Source of the DNA: an uncultured Rhodobiaceae bacterium
GTDB lineage: Archaea; Thermoplasmatota; Poseidoniia; Poseidoniales; Poseidoniaceae
DNA: 21,524 nucleotides
NCBI GenBank assembly: GCA_937911445.1
Contig: CALDQY010000088.1
Coordinates: 1-21,524 of the forward strand
Direction: 5' to 3'
This document shows, piece by piece, positions 14,872 to 21,524 of the stretch. Positions within the stretch are counted from its first letter, which is position 1, and the number at the start of each line of letters is the position of its first letter. Position numbers and translations under genes: made by a program. The notes beneath the pieces were generated by a model, which did no database searches, was not told the DNA's origin, and was given only the letters and a program-made list of their open reading frames with translations.

Positions 14872-15827
14872 TCCTTCTTTTTCAGCAACTTTCTCGTTAG
14901 CCCAGCCGGGAAAAACAAACCCGTCCACCAGGGGGGCATGTTTGGTTGCTTGTCATCTTTGAACATTGAACGGACGATTTTTGAGACCATATCAAGAATC
15001 AATACAACGATGAAAATGACGATCACGTAAGCAAAGACCTTGTCGTACTGCAAAAATTCAAGATACAAATTGATGTAGTAACCAATTCCACCTGCTCCAA
15101 CGATTCCGATTACCGTACCGTGTCGGAAATTGTATTCAAACATAAATATCGCTTGAGAAATCAGATTGTTTGCTGATTCTGGAAGTATCACACCAAACGA
15201 GCGCTCAAACCACCCGTGGCCCATGGCACGAGATGCATCGAGCTGTGGTTTCGCTACACCCTCAATTGCTTCGTATTGCAATTTACCAAGATAGCCTACA
15301 GTGTAGAGGGTCATGGCCATTATTCCAGCCATCGGACCCAATCCAACCATGATAACAAAGAGAATTGCCCATAAAATACTGGGTAAACTCCGAAATGCAG
15401 CCAAGAACGCTCGTGCAGGGTAAGAGACCCATGGTGGGCTTAGATTTTCAGCAGCGAGTAGAGCGATTGGATAAGAGATCAGCATTCCAAAGATGGTTGC
15501 TACAAAGGCAATTTTCAATGTTTCAATTACTCCAATCCACGCAGTCGAACAGGTAAACTGTAGGAAATCAGGTTCCTCACAGACAGGGTAGGCTTGAGGT
15601 TCAAGTACGCTCCAGTCTGGCGGCCAGAGCGATTCTCGGAAGAAGGTCTGAACGTTTCGAGGGCTATCAAAGAGTTTCTGCCAATTGCCTTCAATCGTCG
15701 AATGTGTGACGAATATTGCAAAAACTCCTAATGCAACAAAAACCGCTGGCCATCTCCATTGATACCAGATATCGAGAAGAGGAGTTGGTTTTTCCTCCAA
15801 CTCATAACGTTCTCGATGTTCATTCAT
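14868..15827 (-). CDS. phnE: Phosphonate-type ABC transporter permease
   Basis: A 319-residue inner-membrane permease of the PhnE family. TM1 is at about 27-41, and further hydrophobic segments lie near 98-125, 136-160, 164-180, 222-250 and 264-282. The ABC-coupling EAA loop reads EAIEGVAKPQLDASRAMGHG at 187-206, followed by SFGVILPES. The loop after TM1 is PhnE-like (SLWPPDW at 66-72) but contains an added segment with two cysteines, C83 and C93, on the outer side, which could form a disulfide. It overlaps the phnC end by 8 bp, so it is co-translated with the ATPase. The gene converges on the small winged-helix-like gene with a 4-bp overlap. Substrate could be phosphonate, phosphite or a similar oxyanion. 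Confidence 0.9.
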   Translation of the reverse strand: MNEHRERYELEEKPTPLLDIWYQWRWPAVFVALGVFAIFVTHSTIEGNWQKLFDSPRNVQTFFRESLWPPDWSVLEPQAYPVCEEPDFLQFTCSTAWIGVIETLKIAFVATIFGMLISYPIALLAAENLSPPWVSYPARAFLAAFRSLPSILWAILFVIMVGLGPMAGIMAMTLYTVGYLGKLQYEAIEGVAKPQLDASRAMGHGWFERSFGVILPESANNLISQAIFMFEYNFRHGTVIGIVGAGGIGYYINLYLEFLQYDKVFAYVIVIFIVVLILDMVSKIVRSMFKDDKQPNMPPWWTGLFFPAGLTRKLLKKKD

Positions 15828-16518
15828 CTACCTCATCCTCCTGGGGAAAGATTTCAATGAGTTTGTTGCCTTCTGCGGTAAATAAACGATCTGCCATCTG
15901 AGTTGCACGTTCGAAATCGTGCTCGACAAGCACCATAATTGCATTACTTTCCCTGACATAATCCAGAACTTTCTGCATAACAGCGTTCAGAGTTTCTTCG
16001 TCAAGTTCTGCAAGAAATTCATCTGCCAGAATTAAGCGCGGCTTTTGAGCAAGCGTTCTTGCAACAGCAACTCGTCTTTGTTGCCCCCCTGAAAGTTTAC
16101 GAATTGGTGTTCTGAGTTTGTGCGACAAACCTACTGATTCGATGGCTTCAATCGAGAGGTACTTGCATTTTGAAGAAAAAGGGAACCATTCAGATGTATG
16201 CCCTGCCTTAGCACCCAGCATGACATTGTGGTAGACACTCGCATGGCGTATGAGGCCAAGCCGTTGTGGAATGTACCCTATTTCACCTCGAGATCCTTTT
16301 GATTTTCCAAAAATCTCGACCTTGCCATTGAGAGGGTTCAATAAACCTGCTAAGGTCCTCAGCAGTGTTGTTTTCCCGATACCAGAAGCACCATTGATGG
16401 CAATGATTTCTCCTGGTTTAAACTCAAAAGACATGTTTACGAGCAACTCATTGTTCTGTTCATACCCCACCGAGAGGTTGTGACCGCTCACACTGGTGTC
16501 ATCGTACAAACTTACCAC
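15820..16518 (-). CDS. phnC: Phosphonate-type ABC transporter ATP-binding protein
   Basis: A 232-residue ABC ATPase that powers the PhnE permease. With a GTG start at 16518, Walker A GASGIGKT is at 43-50, the Q-loop Gln in IPQRLGL at 85, the signature LSGGQQRR from 142, Walker B ILADE at 163-167, and the H-loop His in VEHD at 200. The start is uncertain: the only upstream ATG (16662) lies 98 bp inside phnD, while GTG 16518 sits about 27 nt after a TATA-like TTATAG and starts the protein just before the NLSVGY strand, as in the family. Order D-C-E with the next gene overlapping by 8 bp indicates one transporter operon. Confidence 0.88.
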   Translation of the reverse strand: MVSLYDDTSVSGHNLSVGYEQNNELLVNMSFEFKPGEIIAINGASGIGKTTLLRTLAGLLNPLNGKVEIFGKSKGSRGEIGYIPQRLGLIRHASVYHNVMLGAKAGHTSEWFPFSSKCKYLSIEAIESVGLSHKLRTPIRKLSGGQQRRVAVARTLAQKPRLILADEFLAELDEETLNAVMQKVLDYVRESNAIMVLVEHDFERATQMADRLFTAEGNKLIEIFPQEDEVDE

Positions 16519-16525
16519 CCTGTGT

Positions 16526-16538
16526 GTCCAATTTGGAC
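16526..16538. repeat. 13-bp perfect palindrome GTCCAATTTGGAC between phnD and phnC
   Basis: GTCCAA and TTGGAC flank a single central T, with no mismatch. It fills part of the 46-bp gap between the phnD stop and the GTG chosen for phnC, lying between a TATA-like TTATAG (centre near 16545) and that start. It could be a regulator site or form a short 5-bp hairpin in the transcript. Confidence 0.4.
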
Positions 16539-16540
16539 GC

Positions 16541-16549
16541 CCTATAACC
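16541..16549 (-). promoter_or_regulatory. Possible internal TATA-like box for phnC
   Basis: On the minus strand GGTTATAGG is centred about 27 nt before GTG 16518, the position expected for an archaeal TATA element feeding a leaderless phnC transcript in addition to read-through from phnD. Confidence 0.3.
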
Positions 16550-16564
16550 GTAGCCCGTACGGCA

Positions 16565-18682
16565 TCAAATATCGTATTTTCCTTCGAAATATGCGGCGAT
16601 TCCAGGTACGTTGGAAATCGAATCTGAGTAGCTTCCCATGTGTTCTTGTGTGTTGACCGCAATCAAACCACCTGTGTTCAGGATTTCATCGAGAATCGAA
16701 TCTCCACACATATTCGGCCCGATTTCTCTGTCCACATCGTGTGTAACCTTGTTGTAACAGTAGCCATCTCCTTCGTCGATCCATTCTTCGTTGTTCATGT
16801 CCATAAGCGCATTGAGAATAGCTGCTCTTGTGTACATGTCCATCATCTCAGGGTTGTACATTACAGGGTGGCTTGGTGCTTTTCCGAACAAGGGGAGTGC
16901 GACATAGCCTGAGGACCCGTCTTCGTTTTCTAAGCACCAGTTGCGTTGCTTCTGTACACAGTTGTAATCATAGGTGGTATCAGCAATGAATGCGATGTCT
17001 CCACGGTCTTCTGAGAGGCAACGAAGAGCTCCCTCGTAGCTGTAATAGAAGTCACCAGAATCTGGAATAGAGGCATCCTCATTGAAGAAGTTGTAGATCG
17101 TATCCCTCAGTGAGGCGACATCGTTTGGGTCACCAATAACTTCTGCATATCCATTACCGATGAGGTATCCCATCGGTAGTAGCATGCCTGCTGATTTTAA
17201 CCAACCTGTATGACAGGATGTTTTACCTTCAAACAATGCAAAGGGGTCTGTTGAATCATCATCGTCGAGGAAGGCTTGGGCCATGTCACTGTCTGCCCTG
17301 ACGTAGGCTTGGGCTCCATACCATGAACGTCCGTCTGGTTTCAAATCAGCAGCAAGTGCTGAGAGTCCGTACTCTTTCCAACCAACCCACGCAGCACCTC
17401 CGTCCATGAAGCCGATGTCTGCATGGCCGAAGCGTAGAGCTTCAATGATTGCTCCTTCTGATGATACATCGTACAACTCAACACCAACTCCAAGTTTCTT
17501 GGCGAGTCTGTCAGCAAGGATTTGTGGGTTCGCATCAATATTTTCGTATGTATCACGTACTTCATATGCGATGACAATCGGGTCTTTGGTCGGCGTTACC
17601 GATGTGTTTACTCCATACTTTCCTCCGTAGTAGGCTTGAATGCCGGGAATGTTGCGAATGGCTGCAGAGTATGTTCCTAAATGATCTTCAGTGGTTCCAA
17701 CATCGACAATTCCCCCTGGAGAGTTGACAATCTCATCAAGGATGTCTTGCCCCTCGTCATTGTTTTCCATATCGACGAGGACCTTTCGGACGATGTCTGC
17801 TTTCTCATCGCTCATTGTTCCAGGGTTGTACATTACAGGATGTCCAGGAGCACGACCAAAGAGCGGCAACTCAACGTATTCCGTCTCATCGAGACACCAA
17901 GAGTTGCTTTCTGCACGATCGACACAGTAGTAGTCTAGCGTGGTATCCGCAACGAAGGCGATATCTCCTCTGTCCTCTGACAGACAGCGTAGTGCACCCT
18001 TGTAACTGTAGTATGTATCGCCGGTATCAGGAATTGATGCGTCCTCGTTGAAGAATGCGTAAATTGTGTCACGCATTGACTCGACTGTATTTGGATCGCC
18101 GATTACATTCGCATATCCATTTCCGATGAGGTACCCCATTGGCAAGAGCATTCCAGCAGACTTTAGCCATCCTGTGTGACAGGGAGTCTTTCCTTGGAAC
18201 AACGAAAACGGATCAGTGTAGATGTCATCGTCGAGTTGTGCTTCTGCAATGTCGCTTCCCGCACGAACGACGGCGCGGGCACCATACCAGGTTCGGCCGT
18301 CAGGTTTGGTTTCGGATGCTAGGACAGAGAGGTCGTATTGTTGCCAGCCGACCCAAGCCGAACCTCCGTCCATGAAGGCAATGTCTGCATGACCAAAGCG
18401 AAGTGCTTCAATCGATGCACCTTCTGAATCAACCGCATACAGTTCAACCGGTGCGTTGAGTTTCTCTTGCAGATAGTCGGCAAATCGCTGTGGATTCTCG
18501 TCAATGTTTGTGTATGTATCTCGGACTTCATAGGCTACGACAAGGGAGTCGATTTGCCCTAGTTCATCGACGTCGCTTTCTTCAGTAACATCGCCAAGAC
18601 ATCCGGCGAGTGAAAACATCAACATCGAGCCAATCATAAAGACGGCTTTGTACGCATTTCGAAGGTTAGTATTATTCTTCAT
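16565..18682 (-). CDS. phnD: Double-domain phosphonate-type substrate-binding lipoprotein (tandem PhnD)
   Basis: A 705-residue exported lipoprotein with lipobox LAGC (C28) after a hydrophobic signal. It contains two PhnD-type binding domains in tandem, about 47-355 and 369-705, shifted by 322 residues and closely alike: RFGHADIAFMDGGSAWVGW (95-113) matches RFGHADIGFMDGGAAWVGW (417-435), and GWLKSAGMLLPMGYLIGNGY occurs identically at 171-190 and 493-512. Single PhnD proteins are about 300-350 residues. Four cysteines recur in each copy (168, 233, 253, 263 and 490, 555, 575, 583), suggesting disulfides. Copy 2 has an extra insert near 634-660 with C642 and C659. It captures ligand outside the cell for PhnC-PhnE; ligand identity is not readable from sequence. 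No ribosome-binding site precedes ATG 18682; a TATA-like box and an inverted repeat lie upstream. Confidence 0.92.
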   Translation of the reverse strand: MKNNTNLRNAYKAVFMIGSMLMFSLAGCLGDVTEESDVDELGQIDSLVVAYEVRDTYTNIDENPQRFADYLQEKLNAPVELYAVDSEGASIEALRFGHADIAFMDGGSAWVGWQQYDLSVLASETKPDGRTWYGARAVVRAGSDIAEAQLDDDIYTDPFSLFQGKTPCHTGWLKSAGMLLPMGYLIGNGYANVIGDPNTVESMRDTIYAFFNEDASIPDTGDTYYSYKGALRCLSEDRGDIAFVADTTLDYYCVDRAESNSWCLDETEYVELPLFGRAPGHPVMYNPGTMSDEKADIVRKVLVDMENNDEGQDILDEIVNSPGGIVDVGTTEDHLGTYSAAIRNIPGIQAYYGGKYGVNTSVTPTKDPIVIAYEVRDTYENIDANPQILADRLAKKLGVGVELYDVSSEGAIIEALRFGHADIGFMDGGAAWVGWKEYGLSALAADLKPDGRSWYGAQAYVRADSDMAQAFLDDDDSTDPFALFEGKTSCHTGWLKSAGMLLPMGYLIGNGYAEVIGDPNDVASLRDTIYNFFNEDASIPDSGDFYYSYEGALRCLSEDRGDIAFIADTTYDYNCVQKQRNWCLENEDGSSGYVALPLFGKAPSHPVMYNPEMMDMYTRAAILNALMDMNNEEWIDEGDGYCYNKVTHDVDREIGPNMCGDSILDEILNTGGLIAVNTQEHMGSYSDSISNVPGIAAYFEGKYDI
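16568..18544 (-). repeat. Intragenic tandem duplication of the PhnD binding domain (966-bp shift)
   Basis: Copy 1 covers about 17618-18544 and copy 2 about 16568-17578, with a linker between. At DNA level, for example, 17150-17220 and 18116-18186 are recognisably the same sequence with mostly third-position changes, at a shift of 966 bp. Copy 2 carries an extra insert of about 26 codons near its 3' end. The copies have diverged, so the duplication is not very recent. Confidence 0.85.
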
Positions 18683-18692
18683 GGCCCGGCCA
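18682..18692. repeat. 11-bp palindrome TGGCCCGGCCA at the phnD start codon
   Basis: TGGCC and GGCCA flank one central base and touch the first base of the phnD ATG on the minus strand. It occupies the place where a ribosome-binding site would be. It may be a hairpin influencing translation or chance in a GC-rich leader. Confidence 0.3.
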
Positions 18693-18713
18693 AACCGAGC
18701 ATAGATATGAATG

Positions 18714-18727
18714 TTAGGGCTCCCTAA
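18714..18727. promoter_or_regulatory. Inverted repeat TTAGGG-CT-CCCTAA, candidate operator for phnD
   Basis: Exact 6-bp arms around a 2-nt centre lie 32-45 bp upstream of the phnD ATG. They sit just downstream of the TATA-like box at 18733-18740 and about where phnD transcription should start, a place where archaeal repressors often bind. Seen directly as an inverted repeat; regulatory role is inference. Confidence 0.45.
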
Positions 18728-18732
18728 AAAAA

Positions 18733-18740
18733 CAAATATA
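18733..18740. promoter_or_regulatory. Shared TATA-like box between phnD and the YbhN-like gene
   Basis: CAAATATA on the plus strand (TATATTTG on the minus strand) is the most AT-rich element of the 78-bp divergent gap. It is centred about 24 nt before ATG 18761 of the plus-strand gene, fitting leaderless transcription, and about 55 nt before the phnD ATG, giving phnD a leader near 29 nt. Confidence 0.4.
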
Positions 18741-18760
18741 CTCCGTGTCGGTGGGTTGAA

Positions 18761-19708
18761 ATGAGAAGTATGCTGAGTGAGAAAGAAGATGGGAACAGGA
18801 CCGCAGTTGTCCTGATTCTCCCACTCGCATCATTCCTTGTACTGTTCTTTTTTCTTGATATGTCTGATTTTGTTCGTGTAGCCTCATCCCTTGGACCTGC
18901 TACGCTGCTCGCAGTGGTCTTAGTCTCAGCAATGCGGCCCGTCGTAGGTGGGATTCGATCAAGGATTGCTTTCAAACCCGTTGCAAGCCTCACCCTCCTC
19001 GATGCCACAAAGGGGTATGTTTTGTCTGCGTATGGTTCAATTTTCTTGCCTTCAGCTATCGGTGGCGACGTACTTCGAATTGAGCACATGAAAAATTCAA
19101 CCGGAACCACCAGAAAAGAATCGTTTCTGGTTGCGGCTACAGAACGAGTTTTAGGGCTGTTAAGCCTTGTATTCTTGACAATCTGCGTGTTGTTTTTTGA
19201 CGTACCATTTACCATGTCGTGGTATTGGTTGATTACTGCGGTTGTCGGTGGTTTCGTGCTCTTCCTAGGTTCAAAATTCCTACTCGATTCTTCTGATGAT
19301 GGCTCAATGCTGAACAGAACGCTTACTTATGTTCGGTCCTATGCGAGCATGAACTTGCTTCTTCCTGTGTTCATTTTGTCCGTTCTTTTTCAGGTCATAT
19401 CTTTGTCTGTTCCTGTATTGGTGGCTTACAGTCTTGCTGGATTGAATGCTGCAATCATCATTGCTTTGGTTACACCCGCTATTGCATTGTTCTCGGCCCT
19501 ACCAATTTCGATTGGTGGTATTGGACTGCGCGAAGCAAGTTACGTAGGTACTGGGGCGCTCTTCAATATCGAAGAAAGTGTCTGCTTGTTATCGGGTCTA
19601 GCCCTTTCAATGTCAATCATTCTTTCAGGTGTTCCAGGAATTTTCATCCAGTCTGAATTACTTTCACATGAAAACTACAAAGAGACAAATTCAAAGAATA
19701 AGATTTGA
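18761..19708 (+). CDS. YbhN/AglD-type integral membrane protein (LPG synthase TM-like, UPF0104)
   Basis: A 315-residue multi-pass membrane protein with about seven or eight hydrophobic segments (near 15-32, 45-59, 82-98, 128-145, 152-170, 198-225, 230-250 and 276-296). The family signature is visible: GGDVLRIEHMK near 100-110, ATERVLGLLSLVF near 125-137, and SIGGIGLREASYVGTGALF near 248-266. Relatives share the transmembrane half of lysylphosphatidylglycerol synthase and include haloarchaeal AglD-associated proteins; they are thought to act in lipid-linked or surface glycan processes, possibly as transporters, but no activity is settled. It is followed after 18 bp by a glycosyltransferase, a frequent pairing. 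The start ATG 18761 lies about 24 nt after a TATA-like box; ATG 18770 is an alternative. Confidence 0.82.
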   Translation: MRSMLSEKEDGNRTAVVLILPLASFLVLFFFLDMSDFVRVASSLGPATLLAVVLVSAMRPVVGGIRSRIAFKPVASLTLLDATKGYVLSAYGSIFLPSAIGGDVLRIEHMKNSTGTTRKESFLVAATERVLGLLSLVFLTICVLFFDVPFTMSWYWLITAVVGGFVLFLGSKFLLDSSDDGSMLNRTLTYVRSYASMNLLLPVFILSVLFQVISLSVPVLVAYSLAGLNAAIIIALVTPAIALFSALPISIGGIGLREASYVGTGALFNIEESVCLLSGLALSMSIILSGVPGIFIQSELLSHENYKETNSKNKI

Positions 19709-19726
19709 GGACATGGATTGATTTTG

Positions 19727-20683
19727 ATGACAGAAATACATACCTACAAGCTTGACGTTGTGGTTCCTCTTTACAACGATGAAGAAGTCATAGAATCGCT
19801 GTGTGAGACGGTGTTCAACACGCTGCAAAACAAATTCCAATCGATTCGAATGATTTTAATCGATGATGGTTCGACAGATGAATCCTATTCCGTTGCATTG
19901 CGCATGAGGAGTGTCTATGATGCAATAGATGTAATCAAACTCGCTGGAAATTTCGGACAGCATCGCGCTATATTGGCAGGCTTGCGATCAACTAGCGCAG
20001 ATATCGTCGCTGTAATGGATTCAGACCTGCAAGACCGACCAGAGCACATTCCTGCGCTTGTAGAACGCATGCTTGAAGACGGTACATCATTAGCCATCGC
20101 TCGACGAATTCGACGTGTTGATTCATTGAGAAAACGGCTATTTTCACGATTGTTCGCCACAACGTCAAATCTTCTTGTACCGTTCAAAATCGACCCTCAT
20201 CTCGGAGCGTTTAGGGTGATGAGGCAGAGCATAGTCAAGCAGATATGTGAGGTGAAAGAGCATACTGGAACACCATTCTCAATGCTTTATTCTCTTCGCG
20301 TACCATACTCAGCTGTTGATCTCGAACGAGAGGCACGTACCGCAGGTACCACTGGATACACATTCAAGAAATCCCTCAAACTCGCGAGCGACCGTATTAT
20401 GACGTACTCAATCAAGCCAATTCGCCTTGCTATAGTCCTCGGAATCATGTTTGGGCTTTTCTCAATCGCCATTGCAGGTTATTCGATTGTCAATTACATA
20501 CTTGTCGACCGAGTTGCACCTGGTTGGACTTCGATCGTGTTTGTGACATCATTCTTTGGCGGCCTGAACCTACTCTTCCTCGGGATTCTTGGAGAATATA
20601 TCGGCCGCATATACATTGAATCGCGAGGAGTCCCGAACTACATTGTTCAAGAAACGACAGTCGATGATAGCGACTCAGATTAG
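19727..20683 (+). CDS. Family 2 glycosyltransferase, DPM1/GtrB/ArnC type with two C-terminal TM helices
   Basis: A 318-residue membrane-bound GT2 enzyme. The GT-A domain spans about 1-215, with VVVPLYNDEEVI at 11-22, LIDDGSTDES near 44-53, FGQHRAILAGL near 76-86 and the metal-binding DSDLQDRPEH near 97-106. Two TM helices follow (about 228-254 and 262-288), ending in LGEYIGRIYIESRGVPNYIV. Relatives move a sugar from a nucleotide donor to a polyprenyl phosphate at the inner face of the membrane, for protein glycosylation or lipid decoration. The exact sugar is not evident. ATG 19727 is used; an in-frame TTG at 19718 is better placed relative to a GAGG sequence and could be the true start. The 3' end overlaps the convergent WbqC-like gene by 9 bp. 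Confidence 0.88.
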   Translation: MTEIHTYKLDVVVPLYNDEEVIESLCETVFNTLQNKFQSIRMILIDDGSTDESYSVALRMRSVYDAIDVIKLAGNFGQHRAILAGLRSTSADIVAVMDSDLQDRPEHIPALVERMLEDGTSLAIARRIRRVDSLRKRLFSRLFATTSNLLVPFKIDPHLGAFRVMRQSIVKQICEVKEHTGTPFSMLYSLRVPYSAVDLEREARTAGTTGYTFKKSLKLASDRIMTYSIKPIRLAIVLGIMFGLFSIAIAGYSIVNYILVDRVAPGWTSIVFVTSFFGGLNLLFLGILGEYIGRIYIESRGVPNYIVQETTVDDSDSD

Positions 20684-21352
20684 AATATTTTGTCGGGCTT
20701 TGGGGCCCAAAGCAGCAATGGTGTCAACGATTGATACAAAATCCGAGAAGGAGTCAACGTTCTGTTCGTATTCCTCATATGGTCCATATTCCATCCATTG
20801 TAAATCAAGATCGATGGTATCAAATTCATTGGTGATGTAATTTTTTGCTTGCGGAGCACTCAGGTAGACCGATGCATGCAACTGTTCACAAATCGAAATG
20901 AGCTTACCAACTCGATCTTCTTCCAATTGAAATTCAGAAGAATTTCGGAACTCGGTTTTGATTCCAAGATATGCTGAGATACGTTGGATGAGTGCTTGAT
21001 TGAACTTCGACAGCGTTGTAATGGAATAATCGTGATACACTGGAGTGAGGAGTTCCATGACCTCGCCGATGAATGGAGCCTTGGCATAATTTCTCTTTAT
21101 TGTCTCAAGGTGATTGTTGCGCCATTCACCCTCTGGCAGTTGAACCTCATCAATGGCTTTTCCACGATTTGAGCCAACTGGAATTGTTATCCACTGGAAT
21201 CCATTTGGCCCAAAAATCTTGTTTCTACTTCGCCAATCACGTTTGGTAAAATCAACAGTATCGTAGAACACAAAGATATCTGCTCTGAAAATGAGCTGAA
21301 AATACCCCTTCCATGGAAGATAATTCGATTGTGAGATCGCCACGACAGTCAT
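20675..21352 (-). CDS. WbqC-like family protein
   Basis: A 225-residue cytoplasmic protein of the WbqC-like family. The hallmark N-terminus reads AISQSNYLPWKGYFQLI, followed by FVFYDTVDFTKRDWRSRNKI and WITIPVG, with a later GIKTEF segment and an acidic patch WMEYGPYEEYEQN near the end. These genes occur in O-antigen and surface polysaccharide clusters, where a role in making or attaching modified sugars or amino acids is suspected; biochemistry is unknown. ATG 21352 is preceded by GGGGAGGA with 6-nt spacing; a GTG at 21376 would overlap the upstream gene. It begins 1 nt after that gene's stop, so the two are coupled. Confidence 0.88.
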   Translation of the reverse strand: MTVVAISQSNYLPWKGYFQLIFRADIFVFYDTVDFTKRDWRSRNKIFGPNGFQWITIPVGSNRGKAIDEVQLPEGEWRNNHLETIKRNYAKAPFIGEVMELLTPVYHDYSITTLSKFNQALIQRISAYLGIKTEFRNSSEFQLEEDRVGKLISICEQLHASVYLSAPQAKNYITNEFDTIDLDLQWMEYGPYEEYEQNVDSFSDFVSIVDTIAALGPKARQNILI

Positions 21353-21353
21353 A

Positions 21354-21524
21354 CTATTCCTCCCCAAGACGAACACTGCTCGTCAATCGGTTTGCTTCGT
21401 TCGTCAAATCCTCGAGAATGGAGGATGGATCTTCCCTTATCAATTGGATGTAGCCGATTTCTATTTGCTCTGCTGAGTTTAATGCGAGGCGTTCACCGGG
21501 ATCGAAGTATATCTCATGACTGAA
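21354..21524 (-). CDS. C-terminal end of an unrecognised protein (partial, runs off right edge)
   Basis: A minus-strand frame open from the window edge to TAG at 21354-21356 gives the last 56 residues of a protein, beginning FSHEIYFDPGERLALNSAEQ and ending SSVRLGEE. It is coupled to the WbqC-like gene (stop and next ATG separated by one base), whose ribosome-binding site lies inside it. The piece is mostly helical and charged; the HEIYFDPGE segment recalls the ends of some sugar-related enzymes, but I cannot name the family. Context suggests a surface polysaccharide gene. Confidence 0.6.
   Translation of the reverse strand, partial: FSHEIYFDPGERLALNSAEQIEIGYIQLIREDPSSILEDLTNEANRLTSSVRLGEE

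Noticed and set aside
16519..16662. An ATG start at 16662 for phnC.
   Set aside because: It would place 98 bp inside phnD and add about 48 residues not found in PhnC proteins; the GTG at 16518 fits the domain start and a TATA-like spacing, though this is not proven.
18724..19215. A 163-codon minus-strand frame opposite the YbhN-like gene.
   Set aside because: Low-complexity Arg/Thr/Ser shadow of a hydrophobic membrane protein, and it would cover the phnD promoter region.

Overview
The window looks like a chromosomal piece of a planktonic euryarchaeon, most probably Marine Group II (Poseidoniales). Evidence in the sequence: an archaeal-type FAD synthetase (RibL); AT-rich TATA-like boxes about 25-29 nt upstream of several start codons, implying leaderless transcripts; a giant surface protein built from thrombospondin type-3 calcium repeats and propeller-like domains; and, side by side with these, bacterial-type genes (GpsA, two-domain riboflavin synthase, thioredoxin reductase, PhnDCE). 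The GpsA plus archaeal mixture is what has been reported for Marine Group II. The taxon is an inference; no rRNA or tRNA gene is visible. Coding density is very high: there is no gene-free stretch over about 110 bp, three convergent gene pairs overlap at their 3' ends, and no transposon, integrase, CRISPR or prophage signal was seen.

Left block (1-5797, all minus strand, read right to left): thioredoxin reductase (trxB), a MoeZ-type E1-like/rhodanese sulfur-transfer protein, a response regulator with an unrecognised C-terminal region, a VTT/DedA-type membrane protein, and a fused E1alpha-E1beta 2-oxoacid dehydrogenase component that runs off the left edge. Gaps are 4-70 bp, so this may be one operon linking thiol redox, sulfur transfer and 2-oxoacid oxidation.

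Centre left (5908-10070, plus strand): a 1184-residue membrane-anchored protein with two rounds of propeller-like domain plus TSP3 repeats, then a small multi-pass membrane protein resembling the YdjM/DUF457 metal-dependent hydrolases.

Riboflavin/FAD cluster (10047-12239, minus strand): ribB, ribL, ribE (bacterial-type riboflavin synthase) and ribH, tightly packed with TGATG-type overlaps. Divergent from it on the plus strand are an endonuclease IV-like TIM-barrel protein with altered metal ligands and a charged tail, then gpsA (sn-glycerol-3-phosphate dehydrogenase), then a small winged-helix-like protein.

Phosphonate-type ABC transporter (14868-18682, minus strand): phnD-phnC-phnE. PhnD is a lipoprotein holding two tandem copies of the binding domain in one chain. 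Inverted repeats lie between the presumed TATA box and the start region both before phnD and before phnC. No phosphonate-degrading gene is visible here.

Right end (18761-21524): on the plus strand a YbhN/AglD-type membrane protein and a DPM1/GtrB-type glycosyltransferase, i.e. a surface glycan or lipid-sugar module; converging on them are a WbqC-family protein and the C-terminal end of an unrecognised upstream gene.
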